From Acidovorax sp. KKS102 (GTDB taxonomy: Bacteria > Pseudomonadota > Gammaproteobacteria > Burkholderiales > Burkholderiaceae_C), in assembly GCF_000302535.1 (NCBI RefSeq), contig NC_018708.1, positions 3,100,001 through 3,164,000 on the forward strand: DNA of 64,000 nucleotides, in the 5' to 3' direction. Shown in pieces: positions 51,232 through 60,957 of the stretch. A program made the position numbers and the translations under genes. The notes under the pieces were generated by a model that saw nothing but the letters and a program-made list of their open reading frames with translations, searched no databases and was not told the origin of the DNA. Within the stretch, counting starts at the first letter, position 1. Each line of letters opens with the position of its first letter.

Positions 51232-53666
51232 GATGGGTTCTCCTGGAGGTGGGTGGACGGGAACGAGGACAGCAGGTCGGCGGCCCAATGCAGGCCGCGA
51301 TGGCGCAGCCAGGTGGCTGCGAAGGGAGAGGCATCGGAATGCGAGGCGGCAAGCACCGCGTCGATGTCGCGCTGGTCTTGCGGCGTGGACGCACCCGCGA
51401 AGGCCAAGGTCGCGGCGCCCAGGTCGAGATCGAACAGGCGATTGCCGAGGCGCGATTGGTAGTAGTAGTCGCGCTTGGGCTGCGCGGTGGCGACGATCTC
51501 GATCTGCCGGCTGTTGAGGCCGAAGCCCTCGTAGATCGTTCGAATCTGCGGCTCGGTCGCCTGCGGGTTCGGCAGGAAGATGCGGCTCGCGCAGCTCTCG
51601 ATGATGGCCGGCGCGATGCTCGAATCCTTGATGTCCGCCAGGCTCTGCGTGGCGAAGATGACGCTGACGTTCTTCTTGCGCAGGGTCTTCAACCACTGGC
51701 GGATGCGTGCCGCGAACACCGGGTCATCGAGGAACAACCACGCCTCATCGAGGATCAGCAGCGTCGGCGCACCGTCGAAGCGTTCATCGAAGCGCGCAAA
51801 GAGGTAATGGAGCACGGCCATGACAGCGGCCTTGCTGTGCATCAGTTCCTCCATCTCGAAGCACTGCACGGAACCAGCTCCCAGGCGATCCGAATCCGCA
51901 TCCAGCAGCTTGCCGTGTGCGCCACCGAGCACATAGGGCGCGAGCACCTGCCGAAGTGCGTTCGATTGCAGCAGGACGGAAAGCCCCGTCATCGTGCGCT
52001 GCTCCACGGGCGCGCCGGCGAGACTGCCGAGCGCCGACCAGATGGCCACCTTCTCATCGGGGCCGACGGCCACACCCTCATGCCGCAGGCGTCCTTCGAT
52101 CCATTCGGCCGCCCAGGTGCGGTAGCCCTCACGATCGATGCGGGCGAGCGGCTGGAAGGCGATGTCGCCATCCATCCCAAGGTCGTAGTGCTCGCCGCCC
52201 AGGCCCAGGATGGTGGCGCGCATCGAGCGCCCCATGTCAAAGACGAAGATGCGCGAGCCACGGTAGCGGCGGAACTGCATCGCCAGTGTGGCGAGCAGCA
52301 CCGACTTGCCCATGCCGGTCGGGCCGGCTACCAAGGTGTGCCCCACGTCACCGATGTGGGTGACCAGCCGGAACGGCGTCGCGCCCTCCGTGCGGGTCAC
52401 GATCAGCGGTGGGCCGTCGAGGTGGGCATTGCGCTCGGGGCCAGCCCATACGGCGGACACCGGCATGAGGTGCGCCAGGTTCAACGTGGAGACGATGGGC
52501 TGGCGGACGTTGGCGTAGGCATGGCCCGGAATGGACGACAACCACGCATCCACGGCGTTGAGCGTTTCGGGGATGGTGACGAAGCCACGCCCCTGGATGA
52601 CGCGCTCCACCATGCGCAGCTTCTCGTCGGCCACGGCGGCATCCGCGTCCATGACGGTGACGGTTGCTGTCAGGTAGCCAAAGGCGACTTGATCGCTGCC
52701 CAGTTCCTGCAAGGCCGCATCGGCGTCGGCGGATTTGTTGCTGGCATCGGTATCGACCAGCGGGCTTTCCTGCTGAAAGATGGTTTCGCGCAGCAAGGCG
52801 ATGACGTTCTTGCGCTTGGCGAACCACTGGCGGCGCAGGCGGGCAAGTTCTTTTTCCGCATCGGCTTTGTCAAGGCAGAGAAAGCGCGTACTCCAGCGGT
52901 ACGCAAAGCCGAGGCGGTTGAGGTCGTCCAGCATCCCTGGCCAGGTGGAGGTCGGAAATCCCCGTACCGTCGCCACGCGCAGATGCTGGTCGCCCAGCAT
53001 CGGTGCCAGGCCACCGATCAGCGGCGCGTCGGCCAGCAGTGCATCGAGGTGGAATGGCACCTCGGGCACGTCCACGCGGTAGCGTCGCGTTGACACGGTG
53101 GCATGCAGGTAAGTCAGCGTCTGGCTGTCGTCGAGCCAGGCGATCTCCGGCATCACGCCATCGAGCAGGTCAAAGATGCGATCCGTCTCCGCGACGAAGG
53201 CAGTCAGCCGCTCGCGCCAGTCCACGCCTTCGGTCGGACGGTTCTCGTACAGCATTCCGGCCGCACGGGCGCGGGCTTCCTCCGGCGGCAGGTACACCAG
53301 CGTCAGGTGATAGCCGCTCTCGAAGTGGTTGCCCGAGTCCTCAAAGGCGGCCCGTCGCTCCTCGTCCACCAGCCACGACAGCGGCTCGGGAAACTCCGAG
53401 TGCGGGTAGTTGGCGGCGGGCCGGCGCTCGGCCTCGATGAACAGCGCCCAGCCCGAACCCAGCCGGCGCAGCGCGTTGTTCAGCCGCGCCGACGTAGAAA
53501 TCAGCTCGCCCTGCGTCGCGCTATCGAGGTCTGGCCCCCGAAAGCGCGCCGTGCGCTGGAACGAGCCATCCTTGTTCAGCACGACGCCCGGCGCGACCAG
53601 CCCGGCCCACGGCAGCCAGTCAGCGAGCAAGGCCGGGCGTTGGCGGTATTCGGCAAGGTTCAGCAT
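51228..53666 (-). CDS. trbE: Conjugal transfer ATPase TrbE (VirB4-like)
   Basis: 812 residues, start MLNLAEYRQRPALLADWLPW at ATG 53666. Walker A in TLVAGPTGMGKSVLLATLAM, Walker B in LLILDEAWLFLDDPVFAARI and the VirB4 motif SVIFATQSLADIKDSSIAPA are visible. It energises pilus assembly and DNA transfer from the cytoplasmic side. Confidence 0.97.
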   Translation of the reverse strand: MLNLAEYRQRPALLADWLPWAGLVAPGVVLNKDGSFQRTARFRGPDLDSATQGELISTSARLNNALRRLGSGWALFIEAERRPAANYPHSEFPEPLSWLVDEERRAAFEDSGNHFESGYHLTLVYLPPEEARARAAGMLYENRPTEGVDWRERLTAFVAETDRIFDLLDGVMPEIAWLDDSQTLTYLHATVSTRRYRVDVPEVPFHLDALLADAPLIGGLAPMLGDQHLRVATVRGFPTSTWPGMLDDLNRLGFAYRWSTRFLCLDKADAEKELARLRRQWFAKRKNVIALLRETIFQQESPLVDTDASNKSADADAALQELGSDQVAFGYLTATVTVMDADAAVADEKLRMVERVIQGRGFVTIPETLNAVDAWLSSIPGHAYANVRQPIVSTLNLAHLMPVSAVWAGPERNAHLDGPPLIVTRTEGATPFRLVTHIGDVGHTLVAGPTGMGKSVLLATLAMQFRRYRGSRIFVFDMGRSMRATILGLGGEHYDLGMDGDIAFQPLARIDREGYRTWAAEWIEGRLRHEGVAVGPDEKVAIWSALGSLAGAPVEQRTMTGLSVLLQSNALRQVLAPYVLGGAHGKLLDADSDRLGAGSVQCFEMEELMHSKAAVMAVLHYLFARFDERFDGAPTLLILDEAWLFLDDPVFAARIRQWLKTLRKKNVSVIFATQSLADIKDSSIAPAIIESCASRIFLPNPQATEPQIRTIYEGFGLNSRQIEIVATAQPKRDYYYQSRLGNRLFDLDLGAATLAFAGASTPQDQRDIDAVLAASHSDASPFAATWLRHRGLHWAADLLSSFPSTHLQENPS

Positions 53667-53676
53667 GGCATTCCCC

Positions 53677-53973
53677 TCACACGTCCAGCAGCGGCCGGTG
53701 CTTGATGTGGCGGGCGAAGACCTGCATGAACTGCGGATCGACGCGTGCGCCCCAGACCGCCAGCGCATGGCCGACGATCCAGAGCACGATGCCCGGAATC
53801 CACATCTGCAAGCCCAGGCCCACGGCAGCGGCCAAGGTGCCGTTGGTGATGGCCACGGTGCGCGGAGCACCGCCCATCAGGATCGGCTCGGTCAGAGACC
53901 GATGCAGCGGAATCTCGAAACCAGGGGCGAAGCCGGAAGCGAACCCCTGCACGCCATCGTGGGCCGTGTTCAT
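53677..53973 (-). CDS. trbD: Conjugal transfer protein TrbD (VirB3-like)
   Basis: 98 residues, start MNTAHDGVQGFASGFAPGFE. VirB3-type TM pair: EPILMGGAPRTVAITNGTLA and GLGLQMWIPGIVLWIVGHAL. Inner-membrane subunit that acts with the VirB4-type ATPase. Its start overlaps the trbC stop by four bases. Confidence 0.9.
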   Translation of the reverse strand: MNTAHDGVQGFASGFAPGFEIPLHRSLTEPILMGGAPRTVAITNGTLAAAVGLGLQMWIPGIVLWIVGHALAVWGARVDPQFMQVFARHIKHRPLLDV

Positions 53974-54353
53974 ACGACGGCCCCACCCGAGAAGCTGAAG
54001 AACGACAGGAAGAAGCTCGAAGCCGCGAACGCGATGGACAGGCCAAAGACGATCTGGATCAGCTTGCGGAAGCCGCCCGAGGTATCGCCGAAGGCCAGCG
54101 CCAGGCCCGTGGCGATGATGATGATGACCGCGATGATCCGGGCCACCGGCCCCTGAATGGACTCCAGGATGGATTGCAGCGGGCCTTCCCAGGGCATCGA
54201 GGAACCCGCGGCCTGCGCGGTGCCCGCGAGCAGCAGCATTAGCGCCGCGAGCATCAAGCCCTGCATGGCCGGGCGAGCCAGGCTCTCCAGCTGTGCGGGC
54301 CGGCGAAGAGGATTTGCGGAAATACGGAAAGCAGGAACGATCATCTGCGTCAT
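53970..54353 (-). CDS. trbC: Conjugal transfer protein TrbC (VirB2-like pilin)
   Basis: 127 residues, start MTQMIVPAFRISANPLRRPA. A long signal sequence (MQGLMLAALMLLLAGTAQAA) is followed by two hydrophobic helices (PVARIIAVIIIIATGLALAF; LIQIVFGLSIAFAASSFFLS) separated by a short basic loop, as in VirB2/TrbC pilins. It forms the pilus after processing. Confidence 0.93.
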   Translation of the reverse strand: MTQMIVPAFRISANPLRRPAQLESLARPAMQGLMLAALMLLLAGTAQAAGSSMPWEGPLQSILESIQGPVARIIAVIIIIATGLALAFGDTSGGFRKLIQIVFGLSIAFAASSFFLSFFSFSGGAVV

Positions 54354-55387
54354 GGCAGTTCTCCAGGGTGGTTGAGGGACAGGGAGGAAAGGTCGGACTG
54401 CGGCAGCAGCTCGGGAAACGGCGCTTCCAGCGCATCCGCCAGTTGGTAGCCCACGCCATCGAAGCCGACGACGCGGGCGATGCTCTCGATGCGGCGCTTG
54501 CGCCCGCGCCCGGCGATGTGGATGACCACGTTGACCGCTTCCGCGATCAGCGCACGGGGCGGATTCACCGCCACTTCGAGAATCAGTTGCTCCAGGCGCA
54601 GCAATGCGCCCAGCGCGGAGCCGGCGTGGATCGTGGCAATGCCGCCCGGATGGCCGGTGCCCCACACCTTGATGAGATCCAGCGCCTCGGCGCCGCGCAC
54701 CTCGCCGACGACCACGCGATCCGGGCGCAGACGCATGGACGAGCGCACCAGCTCGGTCATGGACACGACACCCTGGCGCGTGCGCAGCGGCACGTGGTCG
54801 CGGGCCGCGCATTGCAGCTCCACCGTGTCTTCGAGCACCAGCACGCGGTCGCCGGTGGCGGCGATCTCAGCCAGCAGGGCATTCGCCAAGGTGGTCTTGC
54901 CGGTACTCGTTCCACCCGCGATCAGAATGTTCTGGCGCTCGCGCACCGCACGCACCAGCAGGCCCGCCTGTGCAGCGGTCATCATTCCGTCCTCGATATA
55001 ACGCGACAGCGGGATCACGCCCACGGCGCGCTTTCGCAAGGCGAAGGCCGGCCCCGGAGCAGCGGGCGGCAAGATGCCCTCGAAGCGTTCGCCCGTCTCG
55101 GGCAGCTCTGCCGTCAAGAGCGGCTGGCCGCGATGTACCTCGGCGCCGACGTGGGCCGCGACCAGCCGGATGATCCGTTCACCGTCCGCTTCGGACAGCT
55201 CCACGCCCATCGGTGCACGGCCCGATGAAAGCCGGTCGATCCACAAGGTTCGATCCGGGTTGAGCATGATTTCCACCACGTCCGGGTCTTCGAGCGCGGC
55301 GGCGATCAGCGGCCCCATCGCCGTGCGCAGCATTTGGATGCGGCGATCCAGCGACGTGGCGGTAAAGGAGGAAGCCGAGGTGCTCAT
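54350..55387 (-). CDS. trbB: Conjugal transfer ATPase TrbB (VirB11-like)
   Basis: 345 residues. Walker A NILIAGGTSTGKTTLANALL, Asp box, Walker B-like MRLRPDRVVVGEVRGAEALD and His box GTGHPGGIATIHAGSALGAL are present. It is a hexameric traffic ATPase of the mating-pair formation system. Its ATG overlaps the stop of the copG-like gene. Confidence 0.97.
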   Translation of the reverse strand: MSTSASSFTATSLDRRIQMLRTAMGPLIAAALEDPDVVEIMLNPDRTLWIDRLSSGRAPMGVELSEADGERIIRLVAAHVGAEVHRGQPLLTAELPETGERFEGILPPAAPGPAFALRKRAVGVIPLSRYIEDGMMTAAQAGLLVRAVRERQNILIAGGTSTGKTTLANALLAEIAATGDRVLVLEDTVELQCAARDHVPLRTRQGVVSMTELVRSSMRLRPDRVVVGEVRGAEALDLIKVWGTGHPGGIATIHAGSALGALLRLEQLILEVAVNPPRALIAEAVNVVIHIAGRGRKRRIESIARVVGFDGVGYQLADALEAPFPELLPQSDLSSLSLNHPGELP

Positions 55388-55848
55388 AACGCGCGCTCCT
55401 GCGCTTCGGCCGGGGTTGGCGCGTCGTCCGTCCGCATCGGATCGGGATTCAGCTCGTCCACCACGTCGCGCACCAGGCTGCGCCCGCGCAGCAGGTGCCG
55501 GCCCAACTGCTCCACGAACTGCTCGAAGCGCGCCTTGCCTTGAGCGCGCGCTGCGTCCTGATGCGCCTCTGGCACGGGTGTGCTCACGGTCAGGAAGTAG
55601 CGGATGAACAAGGCCAGTGTTTCGATCTGGATGTTCTGGTCGCGCTCCAGGCGCTCGGCGTGGCGCGACAGGCGATCCAGACGCTTGGCAATCGCCGCCT
55701 CGCGCTGGTCGGCCGCGTCGGGCGACAGCCAGGATGCCAAGGCCGCCGCAACGATGCTGGACTTGGACACGCCTTTCTTGGCAGCCAGCTCATCGAGCCG
55801 CTTGGCGTGCTCGGGCTGGATGAAGAGATTCAAGCGGTGCTGGCTCAT
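55384..55848 (-). CDS. CopG-type ribbon-helix-helix regulator of the transfer operon
   Basis: 154 residues, start MSQHRLNLFIQPEHAKRLDE with a ribbon-helix-helix domain (~1-45; KKGVSKSSIVAAALASWLSP). A helical coiled part follows (AIAKRLDRLSRHAERLERDQ). It sits between traG and trbB as in other Tn4371-type elements and overlaps both. Likely a DNA-binding regulator of tra/trb expression or a relaxosome accessory factor. Confidence 0.88.
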   Translation of the reverse strand: MSQHRLNLFIQPEHAKRLDELAAKKGVSKSSIVAAALASWLSPDAADQREAAIAKRLDRLSRHAERLERDQNIQIETLALFIRYFLTVSTPVPEAHQDAARAQGKARFEQFVEQLGRHLLRGRSLVRDVVDELNPDPMRTDDAPTPAEAQERAL

Positions 55849-57845
55849 AGCTCGATTCCGTCGTCAGGGTCGAGGGATGCCAGCCGGGACGTGCGCTGCA
55901 GGGTCGGATCGAGCTGGCGCGGTAAGGGAAGCGGCATGTCGTCGTCATCGAGCAGCCCGAGGTCGGCGACAGGCACAACCAGGTCGGGGTCGTAGGCGAC
56001 GGCTTCGGAGAGTTCGGGTTGGCGACGCGGGCCACCGTCGTCAGCGGCAGAGGCGAAGCCTTCAACGGCTTCGGTTGCAGGCGCCACCGGAACGGGAGGA
56101 ACCGTCAGCCCGCTCCAGTCGTCGGGCCGTAAGGAAGGCACGTCGGCGTAGCGCCCCGCAATGAGCACAGGGGGCGGCAGCACGCGCCGCTGGAAGTTCG
56201 CGTCAGAGTAGTAGCGCACCTTCTTGGCCTTGATCGGCGCGACGCTGGAAACCATCACCACCGCCTCGTCGGGCGGGAGTTGCATCACTTCGCCTGGCGT
56301 CAGCAAAGGTCGGGCGGTCTCCTGTCGCGACACCATCAAGTGCCCCAGCCATGGGGCGAGCCGGTGACCCGCGTAGTTGCGCTGCGCGCGCAACTCAGTG
56401 GCAGTGCCAAGGGTTTCGGAAATCCGCTTGGCCGTGCGCTCGTCGTTGGTGGCGAACGTCACGCGCACATGGCAGTTGTCGAGGATGGAATGGTTCTGGC
56501 CATAGGCTTTGTCGATCTGATTGAGCGACTGCGCGATCAGGAAGCTACGGATGCCATAGCCCGCCATGAAGGCCAGCGCCGTCTCGAAGAAATCCAGGCG
56601 CCCCAGCGCCGGGAACTCGTCAAGCATCAGCAGCAGCTTGTGGCGGCGCTCGATGCCGTCGCTGCCATCGAGTGATTCGGTGAGGCGTCGCCCGATCTGG
56701 TTGAGGATCAGGCGAATGAGCGGTTTCGTCCGCGAAATGTCCGAAGGCGGCACCACCAGGTACAGCGACACCGGATGCTCGGCCGCGATCAGGTCGGCAA
56801 TGCGCCAGTCGCAGCGCGAGGTGACTTCGGCCACCGTGGGGTCGCGGTACAGGCCGAGGAATGACATGGCGGTGCTCAACACGCCGGAACGCTCGTTGTC
56901 CGATTTGTTCAGGACTTCGCGCGCTGCCGATGCCACCACCAGATGCGGCCCACCACCGATGTGCGGCGTGGTCATCATCCGATGCAGGGTCAGCTCGAAG
57001 GGACAGGCCGGGTCGCTGAGGAAGTTGGCGACTCCGCGCAGCGTCTTGTCTTCGCCTGCGTAGAGCACGTGCAGGATGGCCCCAACCAGCAGCGCATGCG
57101 AGGTCTTCTCCCAATGGTTGCGCCGCTCCAGTGCTCCTTCGGGATCGACCAGAATGTCTGCGATGTTCTGCACGTCGCGCACTTCGTGCGCGCCGCGCCT
57201 CACCTCCAGCAGTGGGTTGTAGGCCGCCGACTTCGCATCGGTCGGGTTGAACAGCAGGCAATGCGAGAAGCGCGAGCGCCAGCCGGCGGTGATGCTCCAG
57301 TTCTCGCCCTTGATGTCGTGAATGACGGCCGATGCAGGCCAGCTCAACAAGGTGGGAACCACCAGGCCCACGCCTTTGCCCGAGCGGGTAGGCGCGAAGG
57401 TCAGAACATGCTCCGGGCCTTCATGTCGCAGGTACTGCTGGCGATGCTGGCCGAGGAACACGCCCGCAGGCTGGTCAAGCCCCGCCTTGCAAATGTCCTC
57501 CGCGTTGGCCCAGCGAGCCGACCCGTAGGTCGTGACCAGCTTGGACTGGCGCGAGCGCCAGATCGACATGCCGATGGCAACCACCACCGCGATCAGGCCG
57601 CTGCCTGCGGCAATGGCACCGCCCACGTCAAAGACATGCGGCGTGTAGGCGTCGAAGAAGAACCACCACTCGAACAGGCGCCAGGGGTGATAGACCGGCG
57701 TGCCGAAGAAATCGAACCACGGCGAGCCCAGGCGTAGCTGGTAGCCCAGGGCGGCGGCCGTCCATTGCGTAGCGCTCCATACGCCAGCGATCACGATGCC
57801 GAAGACAACGGCAATCTGACCGAACAGCACGTTCGTTCCTTGCAT
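55845..57845 (-). CDS. traG: Conjugative coupling protein TraG (VirD4-like)
   Basis: 666 residues. Two N-terminal TM helices (GQIAVVFGIVIAGVWSATQW; GGAIAAGSGLIAVVVAIGMS) precede the ATPase: HVLTFAPTRSGKGVGLVVPT (Walker A), HKLLLMLDEFPALGRLDFFE (Walker B) and RSFLIAQSLNQIDKAYGQNH. It brings the relaxase-DNA complex to the trb channel. First gene of the transfer operon, with GGGAGG ribosome site and a palindrome immediately upstream. Confidence 0.97.
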   Translation of the reverse strand: MQGTNVLFGQIAVVFGIVIAGVWSATQWTAAALGYQLRLGSPWFDFFGTPVYHPWRLFEWWFFFDAYTPHVFDVGGAIAAGSGLIAVVVAIGMSIWRSRQSKLVTTYGSARWANAEDICKAGLDQPAGVFLGQHRQQYLRHEGPEHVLTFAPTRSGKGVGLVVPTLLSWPASAVIHDIKGENWSITAGWRSRFSHCLLFNPTDAKSAAYNPLLEVRRGAHEVRDVQNIADILVDPEGALERRNHWEKTSHALLVGAILHVLYAGEDKTLRGVANFLSDPACPFELTLHRMMTTPHIGGGPHLVVASAAREVLNKSDNERSGVLSTAMSFLGLYRDPTVAEVTSRCDWRIADLIAAEHPVSLYLVVPPSDISRTKPLIRLILNQIGRRLTESLDGSDGIERRHKLLLMLDEFPALGRLDFFETALAFMAGYGIRSFLIAQSLNQIDKAYGQNHSILDNCHVRVTFATNDERTAKRISETLGTATELRAQRNYAGHRLAPWLGHLMVSRQETARPLLTPGEVMQLPPDEAVVMVSSVAPIKAKKVRYYSDANFQRRVLPPPVLIAGRYADVPSLRPDDWSGLTVPPVPVAPATEAVEGFASAADDGGPRRQPELSEAVAYDPDLVVPVADLGLLDDDDMPLPLPRQLDPTLQRTSRLASLDPDDGIEL

Positions 57846-57858
57846 TGATCAACCTCCC

Positions 57859-57884
57859 ACTACGGCACAGGAACGTGCCGTAGT
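57859..57884. promoter_or_regulatory. Perfect 10-bp inverted repeat upstream of traG
   Basis: ACTACGGCAC-aggaac-GTGCCGTAGT lies 14-39 bases before the traG ATG, just ahead of the ribosome site. Likely an operator or translation-control hairpin for the tra/trb operon. Confidence 0.65.
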
Positions 57885-58062
57885 GCCGAGGATCAAGGCG
57901 AGCGTGCAGGTCGGTCAAAGACCGTTGTGGCGGGGATTCAGGCCAAAAGAGCCAGACTTATTGCTGTGGCGAAGACAATAAAAATGCCGCATGCGCGAGC
58001 GCGCTGCGGCGTGATGAGGTAACAGTGAGACCTTCGTCGCCGCGCCGCGACGGAGGGGTGCC

Positions 58063-58293
58063 CTATTGAGGCTTCTGCTCCGGCCGATCACCGAAGAAGC
58101 GGCGATTCGCGGCCTCGGCGGCACGTCGGCAGAGTTCTTCGCCGGCCTTCGCGCGCTCTTCCTTGCACAGGCGCTGGACTTCCTTGAGACGCTCAGGATG
58201 GGCCACGAGGAAGTCCACGGTTTCCGTCGGTTGGGATGGCCCACAGGAGGCTGTCAGTGCAGCGGCCATCAGCAGCGGCAGGAATCGGGGCAT
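58063..58293 (-). CDS. eexN: EexN-type entry-exclusion lipoprotein (76 aa)
   Basis: 76 residues, start MPRFLPLLMAAALTASCGPS: signal peptide with lipobox TASC. The mature part VDFLVAHPERLKEVQRLCKE and ERAKAGEELCRRAAEAANRR shows the E-x-Q-R-x-C-K pattern of EexN lipoproteins, which reduce redundant uptake of the same conjugative element. It lies between the LysR gene and traG. Confidence 0.85.
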   Translation of the reverse strand: MPRFLPLLMAAALTASCGPSQPTETVDFLVAHPERLKEVQRLCKEERAKAGEELCRRAAEAANRRFFGDRPEQKPQ

Positions 58294-58318
58294 GGCTTGG
58301 GTCCTTTCAGCAGGTGGA

Positions 58319-59233
58319 TCAGGAGTCCTCGGCGGCGCTGGAGCCATCCGCCGAATCAATGGAGTCCACTCGTGCGATGAACCGAGCCAGCATTTCGGAG
58401 GGCTCCACGTCACGGTGCAGCAGATACGTGGCCAGCATCTGCGACTTGCCCGCCAAGCGCCGGGCCACAACACCTGGCCCACGGCCGGATGCAATGTGCG
58501 CGGCGCCCGCCAAACCAAGTGCCAATCCGGCGGAGACTAAGGTCATCATCACCTCATAGGACGCCACGCGCTGGGCGATCAGTGGCTGTTGCTCGTAGCG
58601 CTGCAAAACGCGATCAACTTGGCGTGCATGGCCTTCGCATATCGCCGGATCGCATAGCGCCAGCGGATAGCGCAACACTTCTTCCAACGGAACGTGCTTG
58701 TGGGCCAGCACAGGATGGCGAGCTGGGACCGCCACCATCAGCTCGTCTTCCCACGCAGGCCTGACCACAATGCCGTCGCCCACCTCTTCGGCCATCGAAA
58801 AGCCGACGTCATACAGGTCATCGTGCAGACCCTTGATCTGTTGGTCCAACGGCACCTCAAATAACCGAATGTCAATCTCTGGATCTTCCTCTCGGCTCCG
58901 TGCCAGCAGCGTCGGCATTCGCGAGGGCGTGATGCCATCGGACAAAGCGATGCGCAACTGTCCCTGAAACCCACTGGCGGCGGACTTGACGCCGTCACAC
59001 GCCTGTTTCAGAGCTTCGAAGATTCGCGGCACCCGCTCCAGGAATGCCATTCCGGCAAAGGTCAGGCGGGTGCTTCGCGTGGTTCGCGTGAACAGTTGCG
59101 CCCCGAGCTCTTCCTCTATCTCCTTGATGGTGCGCGACAAAGGGGACTGATCGATGTGCAGCTTTTCCGCTGCGCGGCCAAAGTGAAGTTCTTCGGCCAC
59201 CGCTATAAAGCAACGCAAATGCCGAAGCTCCAT
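58319..59233 (-). CDS. LysR-family regulator of ICE region
   Basis: 304 residues, start MELRHLRCFIAVAEELHFGR at ATG 59233. The N-terminal winged HTH (AAEKLHIDQSPLSRTIKEIE) is followed by the effector domain (GQLRIALSDGITPSRMPTLL, VRPAWEDELMVAVPARHPVL). It resembles the LysR gene that sits near traG in Tn4371-type elements. Target not readable here; it might control transfer genes or the catabolic genes beside it. Confidence 0.88.
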   Translation of the reverse strand: MELRHLRCFIAVAEELHFGRAAEKLHIDQSPLSRTIKEIEEELGAQLFTRTTRSTRLTFAGMAFLERVPRIFEALKQACDGVKSAASGFQGQLRIALSDGITPSRMPTLLARSREEDPEIDIRLFEVPLDQQIKGLHDDLYDVGFSMAEEVGDGIVVRPAWEDELMVAVPARHPVLAHKHVPLEEVLRYPLALCDPAICEGHARQVDRVLQRYEQQPLIAQRVASYEVMMTLVSAGLALGLAGAAHIASGRGPGVVARRLAGKSQMLATYLLHRDVEPSEMLARFIARVDSIDSADGSSAAEDS

Positions 59234-59250
59234 GGTGTATCTCATCCAAG

Positions 59251-60183
59251 TTAAAAGGCCTTGACGAGTTCCGGCACAGCCGCGAACAGGTCCGCCTCCA
59301 GCCCGTAGTCGGCCACGCTGAAGATCGGCGCCTCCGGGTCCTTGTTGATCGCCACGATCACCTTGGAGTCCTTCATGCCCGCCAGGTGCTGGATCGCCCC
59401 CGAGATGCCCGCCGCCACGTACAGCTGCGGCGCCACGATCTTGCCGGTCTGGCCCACCTGCAGGTCATTGGGCGCGTAGCCCGCATCCACCGCCGCGCGG
59501 CTCGCGCCGATGGCCGCGCCCAGCTTGTCGGCCAGCGGGGTGATGACTTCGTCGAATTTTTCCTTGCTGCCCAGCGCACGGCCGCCGGAGACGATGATCT
59601 TGGCCGCCGTCAGTTCGGGCCGGTCGCTCTTGGCGATTTCGCTGCCCACGTAGCTGCTCTTGCCGGTGTCTGCCGCTGCGGTTGGCGTTTCCACTGCTGC
59701 GTTGCCTCCGGTCGCCGCTGTGGCGTCGAAGCCGGTGGTGCGCACGGTGATGACTTTGGTGGCGTCGCAGCTTTGCACGGTAGCGATGGCATTGCCGGCG
59801 TAGATGGGGCGTTCGAAGGTGTCGGCGCTCACCACCTTGGTGATGTCGCTGATCTGGGCGACGTCGAGCTTGGCGGCCACGCGCGGGGCCACGTTCTTGC
59901 CGCCGGCCGTGGCCGGGAACAGGATGTGGCTGTAGTTGCCGGCGATGGCCAGCACTTGCGCGGCGACGTTCTCGGCCAGGCCGTTCTTCAGGCTGGCGCC
60001 GTCGGCGTGGATGACCTTGGCGACGCCGGCGATTTGCGCTGCGGCCTGGGCGGCTGCACCGGCGTTTTCACCGGCCACCAGCACGTGCACGTCGCCACCG
60101 CAAGCGGCTGCGGCCGTCACGGTGTTCAGGGTTGCGCCCTTGATGGATGCGTTGTCGTGTTCAGCAATAACGAGTACCGACAT
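59251..60183 (-). CDS. etfA: Electron transfer flavoprotein subunit alpha
   Basis: 310 residues. N-terminal domain ([20 protein letters not shown]) and FAD-binding C-terminal domain with the EtfA signature [20 protein letters not shown], then [20 protein letters not shown] and [20 protein letters not shown]. With EtfB it carries electrons from acyl-CoA dehydrogenases to the quinone pool. It follows etfB by zero bases, so it is co-translated. Confidence 0.97.
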   Translation of the reverse strand: MSVLVIAEHDNASIKGATLNTVTAAAACGGDVHVLVAGENAGAAAQAAAQIAGVAKVIHADGASLKNGLAENVAAQVLAIAGNYSHILFPATAGGKNVAPRVAAKLDVAQISDITKVVSADTFERPIYAGNAIATVQSCDATKVITVRTTGFDATAATGGNAAVETPTAAADTGKSSYVGSEIAKSDRPELTAAKIIVSGGRALGSKEKFDEVITPLADKLGAAIGASRAAVDAGYAPNDLQVGQTGKIVAPQLYVAAGISGAIQHLAGMKDSKVIVAINKDPEAPIFSVADYGLEADLFAAVPELVKAF

Positions 60184-60933
60184 TTAGATCACCTTCGCTT
60201 CGTTCTTGAGTTTTTCGACCAGGGCGGCCACGTCAGCCACCTTCACGCCGGCGCCGCGCTTGGCGGGTTCGGTCACCTTCAGGGTCTTCAGGCGTGGGGC
60301 GACTTGAACGCCGAGGTCTTCGGGCTTGATGGTGTCCAGCGGCTTTTTCTTGGCCTTCATGATGTTGGGCAAGGTGACGTAGCGCGGTTCGTTCAGGCGC
60401 AGGTCGGCGGTGATGACCGCGGGCAGCGTGAGGCTGAGGGTTTCCAGGCCGCCGTCCACTTCGCGGGTCACGGCTGCCTTGTCGCCGGCGAGCTCGACCT
60501 TGGAGGCGAAGGTGGCTTGCGGCAGACCGGCCAGCGCCGCCAGCATCTGGCCGGTCTGGTTGCAGTCGTCGTCGATGGCCTGCTTGCCCAGGATCACGAG
60601 GCCGGGCTGTTCCTTGTCGATCAGGGCCTTGAGCAGCTTAGCCACGGCCAGCGGCTGCAGTTCTTCATTGGTCTCGACTAGGATGCCGCGGTCGGCACCG
60701 ATGGCCATGGCGGTGCGCAGCGTCTCCTGGCATTGAGACACGCCGCACGAGACGGCGACGATCTCCGTTGCCGCGCCTTTCTCCCTGAGCCGCACAGCCT
60801 CTTCGACGGCAATCTCGTCGAAGGGGTTCATGCTCATCTTGACATTGGCGATGTCCACGCCGCTGCCATCGCTCTTGACGCGGACCTTGACGTTGTAGTC
60901 AACCACCCGCTTGACGGGAACCAGGATTTTCAT
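60184..60933 (-). CDS. etfB: Electron transfer flavoprotein subunit beta
   Basis: 249 residues, start [20 protein letters not shown] at ATG 60933 after GGGAGG-like bases. AMP-binding alpha/beta fold: [40 protein letters not shown] and [20 protein letters not shown]. It makes the EtfAB heterodimer and docks to the dehydrogenase. It lies 24 bases after the acyl-CoA dehydrogenase gene. Confidence 0.97.
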   Translation of the reverse strand: MKILVPVKRVVDYNVKVRVKSDGSGVDIANVKMSMNPFDEIAVEEAVRLREKGAATEIVAVSCGVSQCQETLRTAMAIGADRGILVETNEELQPLAVAKLLKALIDKEQPGLVILGKQAIDDDCNQTGQMLAALAGLPQATFASKVELAGDKAAVTREVDGGLETLSLTLPAVITADLRLNEPRYVTLPNIMKAKKKPLDTIKPEDLGVQVAPRLKTLKVTEPAKRGAGVKVADVAALVEKLKNEAKVI

Positions 60934-60957
60934 GGGAGGGTTTCCTTTCAGGATCAT

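Noticed and set aside
48826-51462. Very long open frame (878 codons) on the plus strand
   Set aside because: It lies opposite trbF, trbL and trbJ, is His/Gln/Gly-rich low-complexity and has no homology-like blocks. It is a by-product of high GC third positions in the real minus-strand genes. The same holds for plus-strand frames at 51249-53093 and 59386-60681.
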